From DASUAS01 sp963756895 (GTDB taxonomy: Bacteria; Actinomycetota; Acidimicrobiia; IMCC26256; DASPTH01): a stretch of 64,000 nucleotides of DNA. The notes beneath the pieces are model-generated. The model had not been told where the DNA came from and did no database searches. It saw only the letters and a list, made by a program, of their open reading frames with translations. Positions 37,247 through 45,735 of the stretch are shown in pieces. The stretch covers positions 186,001 to 250,000 of the forward strand of contig CAVWPI010000008.1 of the NCBI GenBank assembly GCA_963756895.1, read 5' to 3'. Each line of letters opens with the position of its first letter. The stretch's first letter is position 1. Position numbers and translations under genes: made by a program.

Positions 37247-38323
37247 ATGCAGGCCGCCCTGTGCCTCGAACAGAACCAGCCGCTGTCGGTCGAGGAGGTC
37301 ACGCCGATCGACCCCGGTCGCGGCGACCTGATCGTCCGCATCACCGCCAGCGGGGTGTGCCACTCGGACCTGTCGGTGATCAACGGCACGCTGCCCGCGG
37401 GGCGGGTGGTGCTCGGGCACGAAGGCACCGGCGTGGTCGAGAAGGTCGGCGGCGACATCACCGACCTGCACGTGGGCGACCGTGTGATCGGCTCGTTCAT
37501 CCCGGCGTGCGGCGTGTGCTGGTACTGCCTGCACGACCAGTCCAACCTCTGCGAGCACACCTACAACGTGATGTTCGTGCCGCGCGTCCGCCGGGCCGAC
37601 GGCGAGGAGATGGTCGCCATGACCGGCCTCGGCACCTTCGCCGAGATGATGACGGTCCAGCGGATGTCGGTGGTGAAGGTCGAATCCGACCTGCCCGACG
37701 AGCAGCTCGCGCTGATCGGCTGTGGCGTGACCACGGGCGTCGGCGCGGCGCTCAACACCGCGCGCGTCGAGCCCGGCTCGATCGTCGCAGTGATCGGGTG
37801 CGGCGGCGTCGGCCAGGCCGTCATCCAGGGCGCGCGCATCGCCGGCGCCGCGCGCATCATCGCCGTCGACCCGGTGGCGCTGAAGCGCGAGCACGCGCTG
37901 CAGAACGGCGCCACCGACGTGGTCGATCCCACCGACACCGACCCGATCGAAGCGGTGAAGTCCATGAGCGGCGGGCGGGGCGCCGACTACACGTTCGAAG
38001 TGATCGGCAACGCCGCGATCGTGCGCCAGGCGCTCGACGCCACCCGTCCCGGTGGCACGTCGGTGATGGTCGGCGTTCCTGCGCTCGGCACCGACATCGC
38101 CATCCCCGCGATGACCGTGCTCGAGGAGAAGAAGGTCCTCGGGTGCGTCTACGGCAGCGCGCAGGTGCGGCGTGACTTCCCGCGGCTCATCAGCCTGATC
38201 GAGCACGGCAAGCTCGACGTCGGCGCCATGGTGACGCGCACCATGCACCTCCACGAGGTCAACGACGCGATCAGGGCGATGCAGGACGGCGAGGTCATCC
38301 GCTCGGTCCTGGTCAACGACTGA
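37247..38323 (+). CDS. Zinc-dependent medium-chain alcohol dehydrogenase
   Basis: A 358-residue NAD(P)-dependent alcohol/aldehyde oxidoreductase. The catalytic zinc ligands are Cys in GVCHSDLS, His-Glu in VLGHEGTGVVEKVG and a Cys in LIGCGVTTGVGA. The structural zinc lobe is CGVCWYCLHDQSNLC. The Rossmann motif is VIGCGGVGQAVIQGA. The pattern is that of class-III-like actinobacterial enzymes, including mycofactocin- or mycothiol-associated ones, but a specific partner is not encoded here. The frame is intact. It converges on the SDR gene with palindrome D between them. Confidence 0.94.
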   Translation: MQAALCLEQNQPLSVEEVTPIDPGRGDLIVRITASGVCHSDLSVINGTLPAGRVVLGHEGTGVVEKVGGDITDLHVGDRVIGSFIPACGVCWYCLHDQSNLCEHTYNVMFVPRVRRADGEEMVAMTGLGTFAEMMTVQRMSVVKVESDLPDEQLALIGCGVTTGVGAALNTARVEPGSIVAVIGCGGVGQAVIQGARIAGAARIIAVDPVALKREHALQNGATDVVDPTDTDPIEAVKSMSGGRGADYTFEVIGNAAIVRQALDATRPGGTSVMVGVPALGTDIAIPAMTVLEEKKVLGCVYGSAQVRRDFPRLISLIEHGKLDVGAMVTRTMHLHEVNDAIRAMQDGEVIRSVLVND

Positions 38324-38335
38324 CCCACCCCACGA

Positions 38336-38380
38336 GGTTGCGTCACCTGACGGCGTTCTACGCCGCTGAGTGACGCAACC
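38336..38380. terminator. Two-tier palindrome D between convergent genes
   Basis: Outer arms GGTTGCGTCAC (38336-38346) and GTGACGCAACC (38370-38380) are perfect over 11 bp and enclose 23 nt, in which CGGCGT (38351-38356) pairs with ACGCCG (38360-38365) around TCT. It lies 12 bp after the alcohol dehydrogenase stop and 24 bp after the SDR stop. It is the best-formed of the seven copies and shares the core GCGTTCTAC with palindrome B. Confidence 0.75.
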
Positions 38381-38404
38381 TTGTTCGCTTGTTCGTCGAG
38401 GGCG

Positions 38405-39166
38405 CTACTTGGGGGCGAAGTGCTGGCCGCCGTCGAGGCGGATGGTGCCGCCGTTGAGCATCGGGTTCTCGATGATGGCGACGGCCAGGCGCGCGTACTC
38501 GTCGGGGCGGCCCATGCGCTTCGGGAACGCGGCGTCGGCGGTGAGCTGGTCCTCGAACTCCTTGGGGATCCCCGCGGTGAGGCCGGTGGCGAAGAGGCTC
38601 GGGGCGATCGTGTTCACGCGGATGCCGAGCGACCCGAGGTCGCGCGCCATGGTCAGCGACATGCCCGCGATCCCGGCCTTGGCCGCGGTGTACGACACCT
38701 GGCCGATCTGACCCTCGAACGCCGCGATCGACGCGGTGTTGACGATCACGCCGCGCTCGCCGTCGTCGTTCGGCGTGTTGGTGCTCATCGACCACGCCGC
38801 CAGGCGGGCGACGTTGAACGTCGCGATCAGGTTGAGGTTCACGACCTGCTGGAACGTCTCGAGCGGCATCGGGCCGTCTTTCGAGATGGTGCGCACCGAC
38901 ACGCCGCCGCCCGCGGTGTTCACCACCGCGTCGACGCCACCCAGCGTGGCGATCGCCTCGCCGAGGACGCGTTCGGTGCCCTCGAAGTCGGTGACATCGG
39001 TCTCGTGGTAGGTGCCGCCGAGTGCAGTCGCCACCGCGGCGCCGCCGCTACCGGCCCGGTCCAGCACTGCGACCTTCCCGCCGCCTGCCACCACGCGCTC
39101 GGCGGTGGCCTTCGCCATCCCCGACGCTCCCCCGACCGCGACCAGACGCAGCCCCTGCAGTTCCAT
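38405..39166 (-). CDS. SDR oxidoreductase, 3-hydroxyacyl-CoA dehydrogenase type II-like
   Basis: A 253-residue classical SDR. VAVGGASGMAKATAERV is the cofactor motif (GxxxGxxK form), VDAVVNTAGGGVS the NAG region, VIVNTASIAAFEGQIGQ the catalytic Ser, and VSYTAAKAGIAGMS the Tyr-x3-Lys. The insertion around STNTPNDDGERGVIV between helix and Ser strand is typical of type-II 3-hydroxyacyl-CoA dehydrogenases, which act in beta-oxidation or on steroids. The ATG at 39166 has GGAGG seven bases upstream. The frame is intact. Confidence 0.9.
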   Translation of the reverse strand: MELQGLRLVAVGGASGMAKATAERVVAGGGKVAVLDRAGSGGAAVATALGGTYHETDVTDFEGTERVLGEAIATLGGVDAVVNTAGGGVSVRTISKDGPMPLETFQQVVNLNLIATFNVARLAAWSMSTNTPNDDGERGVIVNTASIAAFEGQIGQVSYTAAKAGIAGMSLTMARDLGSLGIRVNTIAPSLFATGLTAGIPKEFEDQLTADAAFPKRMGRPDEYARLAVAIIENPMLNGGTIRLDGGQHFAPK

Positions 39167-39176
39167 CAGTGATCCT

Positions 39177-39201
39177 CCAAGTGGTCGACCCAAGTGGTCG
39201 A
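39177..39201 (-). repeat. 12-bp direct repeat before the SDR gene
   Basis: CCAAGTGGTCGA occurs at 39177-39188 and again at 39190-39201, one base apart, immediately upstream of the SDR ribosome site. The 13-bp period places the two copies about 1.2 helical turns apart, compatible with a tandem operator. Function is not shown. Confidence 0.5.
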
Positions 39202-39236
39202 GCTGGTGAGCATCGCACGCGGTGCGGGCCCGCCGC

Positions 39237-39965
39237 CTATTGCGTGTCGACGCGCAGGTACGACTCGGCGAGGCGGCCTTCGGGCAGGCCACCCAGGGCG
39301 GCGTTGGCCGCGTTCCAGGCCCGGATGCGTTCGTCGAGACCGCCCGGATCAGGATGCTGGCTCACGTGGCAGCGGAGCGCGTCCATCTTGCGTTCGAACG
39401 TGTCGGTGATGTCGACGAAGACGTCGGACACGCCGGCCGTGGCCAGGTACATCTCGCTCGCGGCCCACGGCTCGAGCCCCTCCTCGAGCAGCTCGGGGTG
39501 GGCGAACGGGTTCCGGGCGTCCGGGTACACCGCGGCCATGGTGGCCTCGCCCGCGGCGAGGTGGTCGGGGTGGCTCGCGTACACGCGCTGGAAGTTGCGC
39601 TCCGGCGACTGCGAGACCACCCGCTGCGGACGCACGCGGCGGATGACGCGACTGATGTCGCGGCGAAGGTCGAACGACGACTCGAGGCGGCCGTCGGGGT
39701 ACCCGAGGAAGGTGACGTCGGTGACGCCGACCACCTTCGCCGCCGCGCGCTGCTCGGTCTCGCGGATCTCCACCATCGTGGTGCGCGGCACCGACCGGTC
39801 GAAGCCGCCGGCCTCACCGCTGGTGCAGATGCAGTACGACACCTCGATGCCGGCGTCGGTCCAGCGGGCGACGGAACCGGCGTTGCCGAAGTCGACGTCG
39901 TCGGGATGCGCGGTGACGATCAGGATGCGTTCGACACCTTCGTCGACTGGGTCGGCAGACATCAC
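39237..39965 (-). CDS. PIG-L/LmbE-family deacetylase
   Basis: A 242-residue deacetylase, distinct from the one at 4079. ILIVTAHPDDVDFGNAG holds the metal/catalytic His-Pro-Asp-Asp, and the second His pair is in VYASHPDHLAAGEA. The C-terminus WAASEMYLATAGVSDVFVDI is common in actinobacterial N-acetylglucosaminyl-type members linked to mycothiol or lipid-sugar metabolism. The start is the ATG at 39965 or the next Met. It follows YqgE by 10 bp and is the last gene of a run of co-directional genes from 43875. The frame is intact. Confidence 0.9.
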   Translation of the reverse strand: MMSADPVDEGVERILIVTAHPDDVDFGNAGSVARWTDAGIEVSYCICTSGEAGGFDRSVPRTTMVEIRETEQRAAAKVVGVTDVTFLGYPDGRLESSFDLRRDISRVIRRVRPQRVVSQSPERNFQRVYASHPDHLAAGEATMAAVYPDARNPFAHPELLEEGLEPWAASEMYLATAGVSDVFVDITDTFERKMDALRCHVSQHPDPGGLDERIRAWNAANAALGGLPEGRLAESYLRVDTQ

Positions 39966-39975
39966 TCGAAGCTAG

Positions 39976-40545
39976 TCAGTTGACCGCCGGACCTTCGCCG
40001 CCCGCCGGGTAGTTGGCGGACACCGCCAGCTCGCCGCCCTGCCGACGCAGGACGGTGCGCCACAGCGTGGCGGGGTCCGACGTCAGCAGGTCGTCGGGCA
40101 GCGCGTCGACGACGAACCAGCCCCCGGCCTCGAGCTCACCCTCGAGCTGCGAGGGACCCCAGCCGGAGTAGCCGGCGAAGATGCGCACCGCTTCGAGGTC
40201 GGCGCGCGCGTCCTGCGGGTCACGCCCGAGGTCGACCATGCCGATGCGACCGAGCAACGGTTGCCAGGCGTCGCCGTCGCCGGGATCGATGCCGGCGACG
40301 CGCACGAGTCCGATCAGCGCGTCGTGCTGCTGCACCGGACCGCCGACGAACGCGACCGCCGGTGCGCTCGCATACGGCGCCCACACCTCGAGGACGTCGT
40401 CGATGCGGCTCTCGGTCGGCTGGTTCAACACCAGGCCCAGCGCGCCCTCGTCGGTGTGCTCGATCATGAACACCACGGAGCGGAAGAAGTTGGGGTCGTG
40501 CAGCGTGGGCACCGACACCAGCAGCCGACGAGCGGTGGACGCCAT
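39976..40545 (-). CDS. yqgE: UPF0301 (YqgE/AlgH) protein
   Basis: A 189-residue protein of the YqgE/AlgH family, whose exact role is unresolved. RLLVSVPTLHDPNFFRSVVF is the N-terminal landmark, GALGLVLNQPTE the next, and AVRIFAGYSGWGPSQLEGE the third; together they are unmistakable. The ATG at 40545 overlaps the stop of the COQ4-like gene by one base (TGATG), so translation is likely coupled to it. The frame is intact. Confidence 0.93.
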   Translation of the reverse strand: MASTARRLLVSVPTLHDPNFFRSVVFMIEHTDEGALGLVLNQPTESRIDDVLEVWAPYASAPAVAFVGGPVQQHDALIGLVRVAGIDPGDGDAWQPLLGRIGMVDLGRDPQDARADLEAVRIFAGYSGWGPSQLEGELEAGGWFVVDALPDDLLTSDPATLWRTVLRRQGGELAVSANYPAGGEGPAVN

Positions 40546-41504
40546 CAGACCGACAACGGGACCACGCCGAAGCGCTCGCGCACCCCGTCGAGCGGCTCGT
40601 TCTTGTGCTCGAACAGGCGCACGGTGCCCATCACGTCGATCGTGCACAGGTTGCCGCGCCGGAACGCCTCCACCCAGTGGGCGACGGCGCCGTCGTCGGT
40701 GAGCGTGTCGGCGCGGGCGATCTTGATCTTCTTGCCCGCGACGTGGCGGATGCTCCCGTTCTGGAACAGGCCGAGGGTGATGGCGAGGAGCACCAGGCCG
40801 CGTTCGTCGGTCATCGACGACGCGATGAACGCGAACACGTCGAGCTCGCCCTCGGGATCGGTGCCGTACCCCGCGAGCACGTGCACCCAGTCGTGACGCG
40901 CCCCGAGCTCGTAGATGCCGAACTTCTCGCCGGGGAACGGGAAGCCGTGGCGGTCGTAGAAGTCGGCCACCGCTTTGCCCCAGCTGCCTTCGGGACAGTC
41001 GCGCAACGAACGCCACTTCTCCGCGATCACGTGGTCGGCGACGACGCCGGTGTACGCCAGCTTGGACCGGATCAGCTCCTCCCAGCGCCCGCGGACCGAC
41101 TCCTTGATCGTCTCCTCCTCGTACCAGCTGTGCCGCTGGAGGTCGAGGTACATCCAGGCGAAGTGCCCCTTGGCGAGCCTGCGGGCGTCGCGCAGCAGTG
41201 TGAGCGACACGCCGAGGCCGTGGGCGTACTGCTCGACCGGCAGCGCCACGCGCGTGCTGAGCGGGTGCTCGACGAACTCGAGCACCACCATCAGGTGTAC
41301 CGCGTGGAGCCGCTCCTCCTCGGTCGCACCCGACACCGCCCGGTCGTCCGCCACCGGCACCTCGGCGAGATCGATGCCGTACAGCGACGAGGCGATGCCA
41401 CCGAGCACCAGCTCCTGGAGCTCGTCGAACCCGCCCGCGGGCGCGAACGCGGCCTTCACCATGCCGAGCACCCGGCAGGCGTCGGTCTCGGTCGGGAGCA
41501 GCAC
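40545..41504 (-). CDS. COQ4-like protein, copy 1
   Basis: A 319-residue protein. The C-terminal half has the COQ4 metal motif His-Asp-x2-His-x11-Glu (H204, D205, H208, E220) in RHDWVHVLAGYGTDPEGE, preceded by DFYDRHGFPFPGE and followed near the end by AFRRGNLCTIDVM and PLDGVRERFGVVPL. COQ4 is a ubiquinone-biosynthesis protein; actinobacteria normally use menaquinone, so the role must differ or be borrowed (inference). The N-terminal half is helical and not assigned. A second 319-residue copy with the same spacing lies at 61690. It follows the MFS gene by 10 bp and is coupled to yqgE. Confidence 0.75.
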   Translation of the reverse strand: MLLPTETDACRVLGMVKAAFAPAGGFDELQELVLGGIASSLYGIDLAEVPVADDRAVSGATEEERLHAVHLMVVLEFVEHPLSTRVALPVEQYAHGLGVSLTLLRDARRLAKGHFAWMYLDLQRHSWYEEETIKESVRGRWEELIRSKLAYTGVVADHVIAEKWRSLRDCPEGSWGKAVADFYDRHGFPFPGEKFGIYELGARHDWVHVLAGYGTDPEGELDVFAFIASSMTDERGLVLLAITLGLFQNGSIRHVAGKKIKIARADTLTDDGAVAHWVEAFRRGNLCTIDVMGTVRLFEHKNEPLDGVRERFGVVPLSV

Positions 41505-41514
41505 GGCGGCGAGG

Positions 41515-42885
41515 CTACCGGTGCGCCGCGGTGGTCACGCGCGCCCGCCGGGCCAGCCACCAGCCCACGCCGGTAACCGCCGCGCCCACCAGCAGCGCGA
41601 CGCGCAGCCCCCACGAGTTGCCGGGATGGTCGGCGTCGATGGTGCTCATCATCGACGTCGAGATCGCCACCGCCACCGCGAGGGCGAGCACCCGAGACGC
41701 ACTGAGCGCGGCCGACGCCTCGGCGGCGTCGTCGGTCTCGACGTCGATCAACGCGTACGACGTCGCCGCGCTGTAGACGACGCCGTTCCCCAGCCCGATC
41801 AGCGCCAGCGTCAGGATGACCGACCCCAGAGGGCCGTCGGGACCGACGATGGCGAGCGCGACCATGCCGACGACCATCGCCGCCGAGCCGAGCGCGAGCG
41901 TGCGGGGCGCGGTGAGCGAGCGGATCATGAAGCCCGACAGCACGCCGCCGAGCGCGAACGGCGCCGAGAACCCGAGGAAGAGGATGCCGGCCTCGAGCAG
42001 GCTGACCCCGCGCACCAGCTCGAGCGCGGTCGGCACCAGCACCATCACGACGCCCGAGCCCCAGTTCGAGAACGTGGCGGTGGCCGTGCCGAGCCGGAAC
42101 GGAGCCAGGCCGGTGACGCTGGCGGCGACGAGCGGGTCCCGTCCGCGCACGCGCAGCCAGACGAGCACGAGGAACACCGCGCCGACGAGGATGCCCCCGA
42201 CGGTGTACGCGTTGAGCCAGCCGGCCGCCGCCACGTGTTGGATCGCCGCGCACGCCGACCCGATGCCGAACATCAGCAGCACGAGGGTGACCACCGGCAC
42301 CGAGCGGGTGCGGTCGACGGGCAGGTGCGGGACCAGCCACACGAGCAGCACGAACGCGATCGACAGCAGCACCACGTTCACGCCGAAGAACGCGCGCCAC
42401 GACCACACGTCGGCGAGCACGCTGGCGACGAGCGGGCCGATCGCACCGCCGATGCCGCCGAGCGCACCCCAGATGCCCACCGCGAACGGTTGCGAGTCGC
42501 CGCCCTCGAACAGCGCGTCGATGGCGACGAGCGACGTCGTGAAGCAGCACGCGGAGGCGATGCCCTGCAGCGAGCGGCCGAGCATCATCACGCCGAAGGT
42601 CTCGCTCCACGCGCAGGTCGCCGACGCGATCGCGAACCCCACGACCCCGATCAGCAGCACCGGCCGCGCGCCGACGCGGTCGGCGATGCGACCGATCAGG
42701 AGCAGCGGCGCAGCGAACGCCAGGCTGGCGGCGGTGACGATGGCGCCGGCGACCGCGGGCGTCACTCCCAGGTCGCTGCCGATCGTCGGCAGCAGCACGA
42801 CCACGCCGTTCATGTCGACCGAGAGCGCGATCACGGGGAGGCTCAGCGCGAACAGCGCCAGCCACCGGCGCACGTTCGGATTCAC
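41515..42885 (-). CDS. MFS transporter of the EmrB/QacA (DHA2) drug-exporter family
   Basis: A 456-residue membrane protein with about 14 hydrophobic helices. The N-terminal motif D1, LSVDMNGVVVLLPTIGSDLG, and motif A in LLIGRIADRVGARPVLLIG are typical of DHA2 proton-driven multidrug exporters, as is motif C with GGAIGPLVASVLAD. The start is the GTG at 42885, which overlaps the stop of the upstream hypothetical gene (GTGA). The 10-bp gap to the COQ4-like gene makes an operon likely. No local repressor gene is adjacent. The frame is intact. Confidence 0.92.
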   Translation of the reverse strand: MNPNVRRWLALFALSLPVIALSVDMNGVVVLLPTIGSDLGVTPAVAGAIVTAASLAFAAPLLLIGRIADRVGARPVLLIGVVGFAIASATCAWSETFGVMMLGRSLQGIASACCFTTSLVAIDALFEGGDSQPFAVGIWGALGGIGGAIGPLVASVLADVWSWRAFFGVNVVLLSIAFVLLVWLVPHLPVDRTRSVPVVTLVLLMFGIGSACAAIQHVAAAGWLNAYTVGGILVGAVFLVLVWLRVRGRDPLVAASVTGLAPFRLGTATATFSNWGSGVVMVLVPTALELVRGVSLLEAGILFLGFSAPFALGGVLSGFMIRSLTAPRTLALGSAAMVVGMVALAIVGPDGPLGSVILTLALIGLGNGVVYSAATSYALIDVETDDAAEASAALSASRVLALAVAVAISTSMMSTIDADHPGNSWGLRVALLVGAAVTGVGWWLARRARVTTAAHR

Positions 42886-43875
42886 TGCGCGCGGTCCAGC
42901 TCATCGGGGTCGACGAGGCCCAGCGCGACCGCGGCGCGCCACTGGGCAGCACGATCGAGCGCGCCGCGCGTGCCCTGCGTCGACCACCAGGTGCCGAGGT
43001 CGTCGTCGTAGCGGAGCGGCGCCGGTGGCGGCGCGCCGGTGACGCGGTGCAGCACCGCACCGAGCAGCGCGGGTGCGTCCGCCGCGGCCGGGGGCCCGCT
43101 CACGAACGGGATGCTCCAGAAGTCGGGTGTCTGCATGCCGGGCGCGCCGCCGGGGATGGTGCCGGGGCCGTCGGCGGCGCGGACCGAGATGTCGGCACTC
43201 CCGGAGTGGCGCGAGTTGAGCAACGTGATCGCCAGCGAATTCTGGCGGCGGGCGAGCTCGGTGCCGGTGTGCGCGAGCGCGGGCGTGCGGGCGAGGAGCT
43301 GGAGGTGCACCGAGCGCGACGAGCGCGTGCAGCACGACCTCCTCGTACTGACCGGCGCCGGGACCGCTCCACAGCAGGTCGTGCGCGAGCGAACCGGTCA
43401 GGAGCGTCGGCACCTCGGCCTGGTAGCGCTCGTTGACCACTCGGGTGGCCACGGGCGCGCCGTCCGGTGGTCCGACGATGCGGCCGGGGGACGCGGTGGC
43501 GCCGAGCGCGACGGTCTCGACCAGGGTGTCACCGGCGATGAACGCATCGAGCAGCGGCGCCGCAACCGTCACCGAGAGCGCGACGAGTCCGGCACGCGGG
43601 CCCGGGTCGGGTGCACGCGCGACGAGCGCGTCATCGGCGAGGCGCGTCGCGGCGTCGGCGACTCCCAGCGCGTCGAGCGCGGCGACCGCGACATCGACCG
43701 TGACCGCGAGCCCGGTGGCAGGCTCCATCGGTGTGCCCTGCGGGTAGATGCCGGGCTCGCCGAAGAGGGTGTTCGACGAGAAGAGGTCCGGGTCGACCGG
43801 GAGCCGCGGCGCCGTGGCGAGCACCTCGGTGAGCGCCGCGATCTGGTCCGCGGTGTGTTCGTCGTCGGTCGGCAC
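42882..43875 (-). CDS. Hypothetical soluble protein (one frame break)
   Basis: A protein of about 330 residues with no family I can name. It is Ala/Pro/Leu-rich, has no signal peptide or membrane segment, and near the C-terminus contains NSLAITLLNSRHSGSADISV, DFWSIPFVSGPP and DDLGTWWSTQGTRGALDRAAQWRA, which look like conserved patches. The frame changes near 43318 (EEVVLHALVAL then HLQLLARTPALAHTG); one indel joins the halves. It begins with MPTDDEHTADQIAAL at 43875 and ends overlapping the MFS start (GTGA). It heads the run MFS / COQ4-like / yqgE / PIG-L. Confidence 0.65.
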
Positions 43876-43949
43876 GGTCCGGACACGCTAGAACCGACCG
43901 TACGATCGCGAGGTGACCCGACTGTCCGCGAACGGGGTGGAGGACCGAG

Positions 43950-44360
43950 ATGGCTGAGCCGGTGGGTTGGTTGCGGGCGGTGGTGGTCGATGCGGCCGAT
44001 CCGCCCAAACTGGCCGAGTTCTGGCAAGCGGTGCTCGGCGTCGGGATCGTCGAGACCGCGCCCGACTGGATCCAGCTCGAGCCCGACCGCGGCGGCGCGT
44101 TCATCGCGTTCGAGCCCGCGCCCGAGGGCCGGACGCCGAGCGGCTTCCGCACACGACCCGACATCGAGGTGGACGACATGGAGGTCGCCCGCACCCGCAT
44201 CGAGGAGCTCGGCGGCCGCCTGGTCGAGGTGATCCACGCCCGCCCCGGTGAGTCGCACTACCGGATGGCCGACCCCGAGGGCAACGAGTTCACCGTCGTC
44301 CTCCCACTGCCGGCCGACGTCGCGCGCAAGGCCTACGGACCGAAGGGCACGCCCGGGTGA
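43950..44360 (+). CDS. VOC-family (glyoxalase-like) protein
   Basis: A 136-residue single-repeat pair of the vicinal-oxygen-chelate fold. VVVDAADPPKLAEFWQAVLG and RTRIEELGGRLVEVIHARPG are the two beta-alpha-beta-beta-beta units; MADPEGNEFTVVLPL is the usual terminal strand with its Glu. The group looks like the glyoxalase-like 2 proteins frequent in actinobacteria. GGTGGAGG lies upstream of the ATG at 43950. Its stop is overlapped by the GTG start of the flippase-like gene (GTGA). No substrate can be assigned. Confidence 0.88.
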   Translation: MAEPVGWLRAVVVDAADPPKLAEFWQAVLGVGIVETAPDWIQLEPDRGGAFIAFEPAPEGRTPSGFRTRPDIEVDDMEVARTRIEELGGRLVEVIHARPGESHYRMADPEGNEFTVVLPLPADVARKAYGPKGTPG

Positions 44361-45398
44361 CCGAACGCGTCTACCGCTCCGTCGCGCACCGCGCCCACGC
44401 CGGCGCCGTCACGCGGCCGGATCGTGATGCGCGTCCTGGTGCTGGTCGTGACCGGTGTGGCGCTCTACCTGGTGCTGCCGGGGCTGATCGCGATGTTCGG
44501 GTCGCTCCCCCAGCTCGAGGCGGTGTTCCCGGCGTGGTTCGTGCCGATCTTCGTGCTGGAGGCGGCGGCGTTCGGGTGCATCTGGATCCTGATGCGCATC
44601 GCGTTGCACACCGACAAGTGGTTCGACATCGCGTGCGCGCAATTGTCCGGCAACGCGTTGAGCCGCGCGCTCCCCGGCGGCGCAGCCACCGGTGGCGCCA
44701 CCATGTTCCAGATGCTGAGCCGCTCGGGGTTCGACGGTCCGACCGCGAGCACCGCGCTCACCGCCGTCGGCCTGCTCTCGACCGCGACGTTGTTCGTGCT
44801 GCCGATCCTCGCGCTGCCCGCGATCCTCTTCGGCCTCGCGGTGAGCTCGGAGCTGGTGCAGGGCGCGATCCTCGGCGGCGTCCTCGGGATCTTCCTGCTG
44901 ACGGGCGCGTCGATCCTGCTCGTCTCCGACCGTGTCGTGCGCGGCGTGGGCCACGTGCTCGACTGGTTCATCCAGCACGTGGCGCGCCGACCCGCGCCCG
45001 TGCCCAGCATGGCCCAACGACTGGTCGTGTCGCGCGACTTCGTGCGCAGCGCGTTGGCCGAGTCGTGGAAGCGCGCGGTGCCCGCGGCGCTGGGCAACCA
45101 GCTGTTCGACTTCCTCGCGTTGTACGTGAGCCTGCTCGCGGTGGGATCGCACGTCGACCCTGTGCTCGTCCTGCTCGCGTTCGTCGCGGGGAGCGCGCTG
45201 GCGATGATCCCGATCACCCCCGGCGGCCTCGGGTTCGTGGAGGCGGGGCTCACCGGTGTGCTCACGCTCGCAGGCGTGACCCCCGACCACGCGGTGCTCG
45301 CGGTCCTGCTCTACCGCCTGTTCTCGTACTGGCTCCCGCTGCCCGCCGGCCTGGTGGCGTCGATCCTCTTCCGCCGCCGCCACCGCCTCACCGCCTGA
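44357..45398 (+). CDS. Flippase-like (UPF0104/LPG-synthase-TM-type) membrane protein (one frame break)
   Basis: An integral membrane protein of about 346 residues. Eight or so hydrophobic helices are visible, with the family motif NALSRALPGGAATGGATMFQ in the second third and IPITPGGLGFVEAGLTG in the last; both are hallmarks of UPF0104 lysyltransferase-transmembrane/flippase-like proteins. The GTG at 44357 (MTERVYRSVAHRAH) overlaps the VOC stop, and one extra G near 44415 then breaks the frame before IVMRVLVLVVTGVALYL; an ATG at 44424 would avoid this but lose the overlap. A lipid-linked substrate is plausible from family knowledge. Confidence 0.82.
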
Positions 45399-45411
45399 CC
45401 CCCGACGACCA

Positions 45412-45457
45412 TTTGGCGTGGCAGACCCGCGATATGCACGGGTTTGCCACGCCGAAA
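45412..45457. terminator. Two-tier palindrome E
   Basis: GGCGTGGCA (45415-45423) pairs with TGCCACGCC (45445-45453); TTT before and AAA after extend it with one bulged G. Inside, ACCCG (45425-45429) pairs with CGGGT (45439-45443) around a GATATG-bearing loop. It lies 13 bp after the flippase-like gene and 12 bp beyond the end of the minus-strand gene relic at 45470, as if placed between two convergent 3' ends. Confidence 0.7.
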
Positions 45458-45469
45458 CCGGAGACGCGG

Positions 45470-45636
45470 CTACGGCGCGGTCGTGGTCGGGCTCACGAGG
45501 GTGGTCGGGACCTCGACCGAGTCGGGGTCGGTCGTGGGCGGCACCGTCGACGGCGCGCCGGTAGTGACCGGGGTCGTGGACGACGTGGTCGTCGAGCTCG
45601 TCCCTCCCTCGTGCTCAATTGGAGAAAGCGTTCAGC
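45470..45636 (-). pseudogene. Relic of a Thr/Pro-rich C-terminal tail
   Basis: The minus strand from 45636 to the TAG at 45470-45472 is open and codes for a tail rich in Thr, Pro, Ser and Val, including TSSTTTSSTTPVTTGAPS and ending PTTTAP. Such linkers close many exported actinobacterial proteins. There is no start codon, and a stop lies in frame just upstream, so the body of the gene is missing. The overlapping plus-strand open frame (45444-45698) has no family features. A truncated gene is the simplest reading, though chance composition cannot be excluded. Confidence 0.4.
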
Positions 45637-45661
45637 GGGGCAGGATTTACCACCAACTCGA

Positions 45662-45688
45662 TGTCGAGACAGTGAGGCCGGCTCCGAC
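45662..45688 (+). promoter_or_regulatory. ECF42-type promoter before the YCII gene
   Basis: TGTCGA (45662-45667), a 17-bp spacer and CGAC (45685-45688) match the promoter pattern published for ECF42 sigma factors (TGTCGA in the -35 region, CGAC or CGTC in the -10 region). It stands 47 bp before the YCII start, with AGGAGAG as the ribosome site. The sigma gene is the second gene of the unit, so this would be autoregulation. Confidence 0.65.
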
Positions 45689-45735
45689 GAAGGGGTGACC
45701 GGCCACCCCGGCCGGATCCAGACCAGGAGAGATCG

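Noticed and set aside
41456..43060. A 534-codon minus-strand frame over the MFS gene.
   Set aside because: Same strand but a different frame from the exporter; Arg/Ala-rich without hydrophobic helices.
45444..45698. An 84-codon plus-strand frame before the ECF42 module.
   Set aside because: No ribosome site or family feature; it is the complement of the Thr/Pro-rich tail on the other strand and overlaps the predicted ECF42 promoter.
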